This document shows positions 63,753-64,000 of a DNA stretch of 64,000 bases, in pieces (the first letter of the stretch is position 1; every line of letters starts with the position of its first letter). Origin of the DNA: Bacteroidota bacterium. GTDB lineage: Bacteria > Bacteroidota > Bacteroidia > Cytophagales > Cyclobacteriaceae. The DNA lies in NCBI GenBank assembly GCA_016191555.1, contig JACPVX010000029.1:1-64000 (forward strand), given 5' to 3'. The position numbers were made by a program, and so were the translations under genes. The notes under the pieces were generated by a model, which did not search any database, was not told the DNA's origin, and was given only the letters and a program-made list of their open reading frames with translations.

Positions 63753-64000
63753 TCAGGCAGTAGGTTTCTTAGCTGCGGCTGCTTTGGTAGACTCCATAGA
63801 GATTGCCGATTTTGAGAACCGGATACGAGCACCACGTTCTACCTCCAAAATGAAAGTATCACCTTCCAATTCAGCAACACGGCCGTGTGCTCCACCAATC
63901 GTCACTACATAATCTCCTTTTTGGATTGCTTCCGTAAAGGTCTTTTGGTCCTTTGCTTTCTTTTGTTGTGGACGGATCATGAAGAAATAGAAGATACCAA
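63753..64000 (-). CDS. yajC: preprotein translocase subunit YajC (5' end beyond the window)
   Basis: The reading frame continues past the right edge (upstream codons give GIFYFF before MIRPQQKK), so the N-terminal membrane helix is cut. The MIRPQQKKAKDQK motif, GDYVVTIGGAHGRVAELEGD and the EVERGARIRFSKSAI strand are typical. YajC binds SecDF. The gap to the YbbR gene is 75 bp. Confidence 0.95.
   Translation of the reverse strand, partial: GIFYFFMIRPQQKKAKDQKTFTEAIQKGDYVVTIGGAHGRVAELEGDTFILEVERGARIRFSKSAISMESTKAAAAKKPTA

Overview
The window comes from a member of the Bacteroidota, most likely the Cytophagales/Cytophagia; the phylum is well supported and the finer placement is inference. The evidence is TonB-dependent receptors and CarboxypepD_reg domains, TAnnTTTG-type promoter -7 elements, weak Shine-Dalgarno signals, an F-type ATP synthase locus without atpD/atpC, a GroES-like extra chaperonin, DUF1573, and Crp and TetR regulators of Bacteroidota type. 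It is ordinary chromosomal DNA, densely coded on both strands. I saw no rRNA, tRNA, CRISPR array, insertion sequence or prophage.

Layout. 1-2 kb: tail of an MMPL/RND exporter, a SRPBCC protein and a Crp-like regulator. 2-8.5 kb: a + strand run of ileS, lspA, a free methionine-R-sulfoxide reductase and a membrane-anchored MutS-like ATPase. ileS carries a two-hairpin palindromic repeat inside its reading frame. 8.7-12.4 kb: a twin-arginine-exported HisC-like aminotransferase, an odd TonB_C/leucine-rich-repeat protein and a DUF1573 protein. 12.6-14.5 kb: a histidine kinase/response regulator pair. 14.5-20.2 kb: serine hydrolase, purN, a UbiA prenyltransferase and a TonB-dependent receptor headed by a TPP riboswitch, hence a predicted thiamine importer. 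20.3-22.2 kb: phosphatidylserine decarboxylase and a fatty acid desaturase.

22.4-27.4 kb: ATP synthase genes atpB-E-F-H-A-G on the - strand, with hairpins in two intergenic gaps and a terminator after atpG. 27.6-29.3 kb: a DUF6922-like/AbiEii-like toxin-antitoxin pair followed by about 690 bp of decayed 63-nt (3 x 21-nt) tandem repeats. 29.4-32.7 kb: MFS exporter, NadR-like ATPase and a Tat lipoprotein amine oxidase. 32.7-38.3 kb: a TetR-ABC-HlyD-TolC type I secretion-like operon whose ABC ATPase has degenerate catalytic motifs. 38.4-43.4 kb: TauE/SafE permease, a small protein with a GroES-like protein, a RelE/ParE toxin-antitoxin pair, a coiled-coil RmuC-like protein and ornithine aminotransferase with a small translationally coupled partner.

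43.5-53.2 kb: a zinc-ribbon membrane protein, alpha/beta hydrolase, dxs, scpA and a 1760-residue Ser/Thr kinase-AAA-GAF-histidine kinase protein. 53.4-56.5 kb: a GNAT acyltransferase and two tandem PLP decarboxylase paralogues, the best candidate for an undescribed small pathway. 56.5-64 kb (- strand): yajC, a YbbR-domain gene and coaE, followed by a tripartite RND efflux pump (adaptor, pump, TolC).
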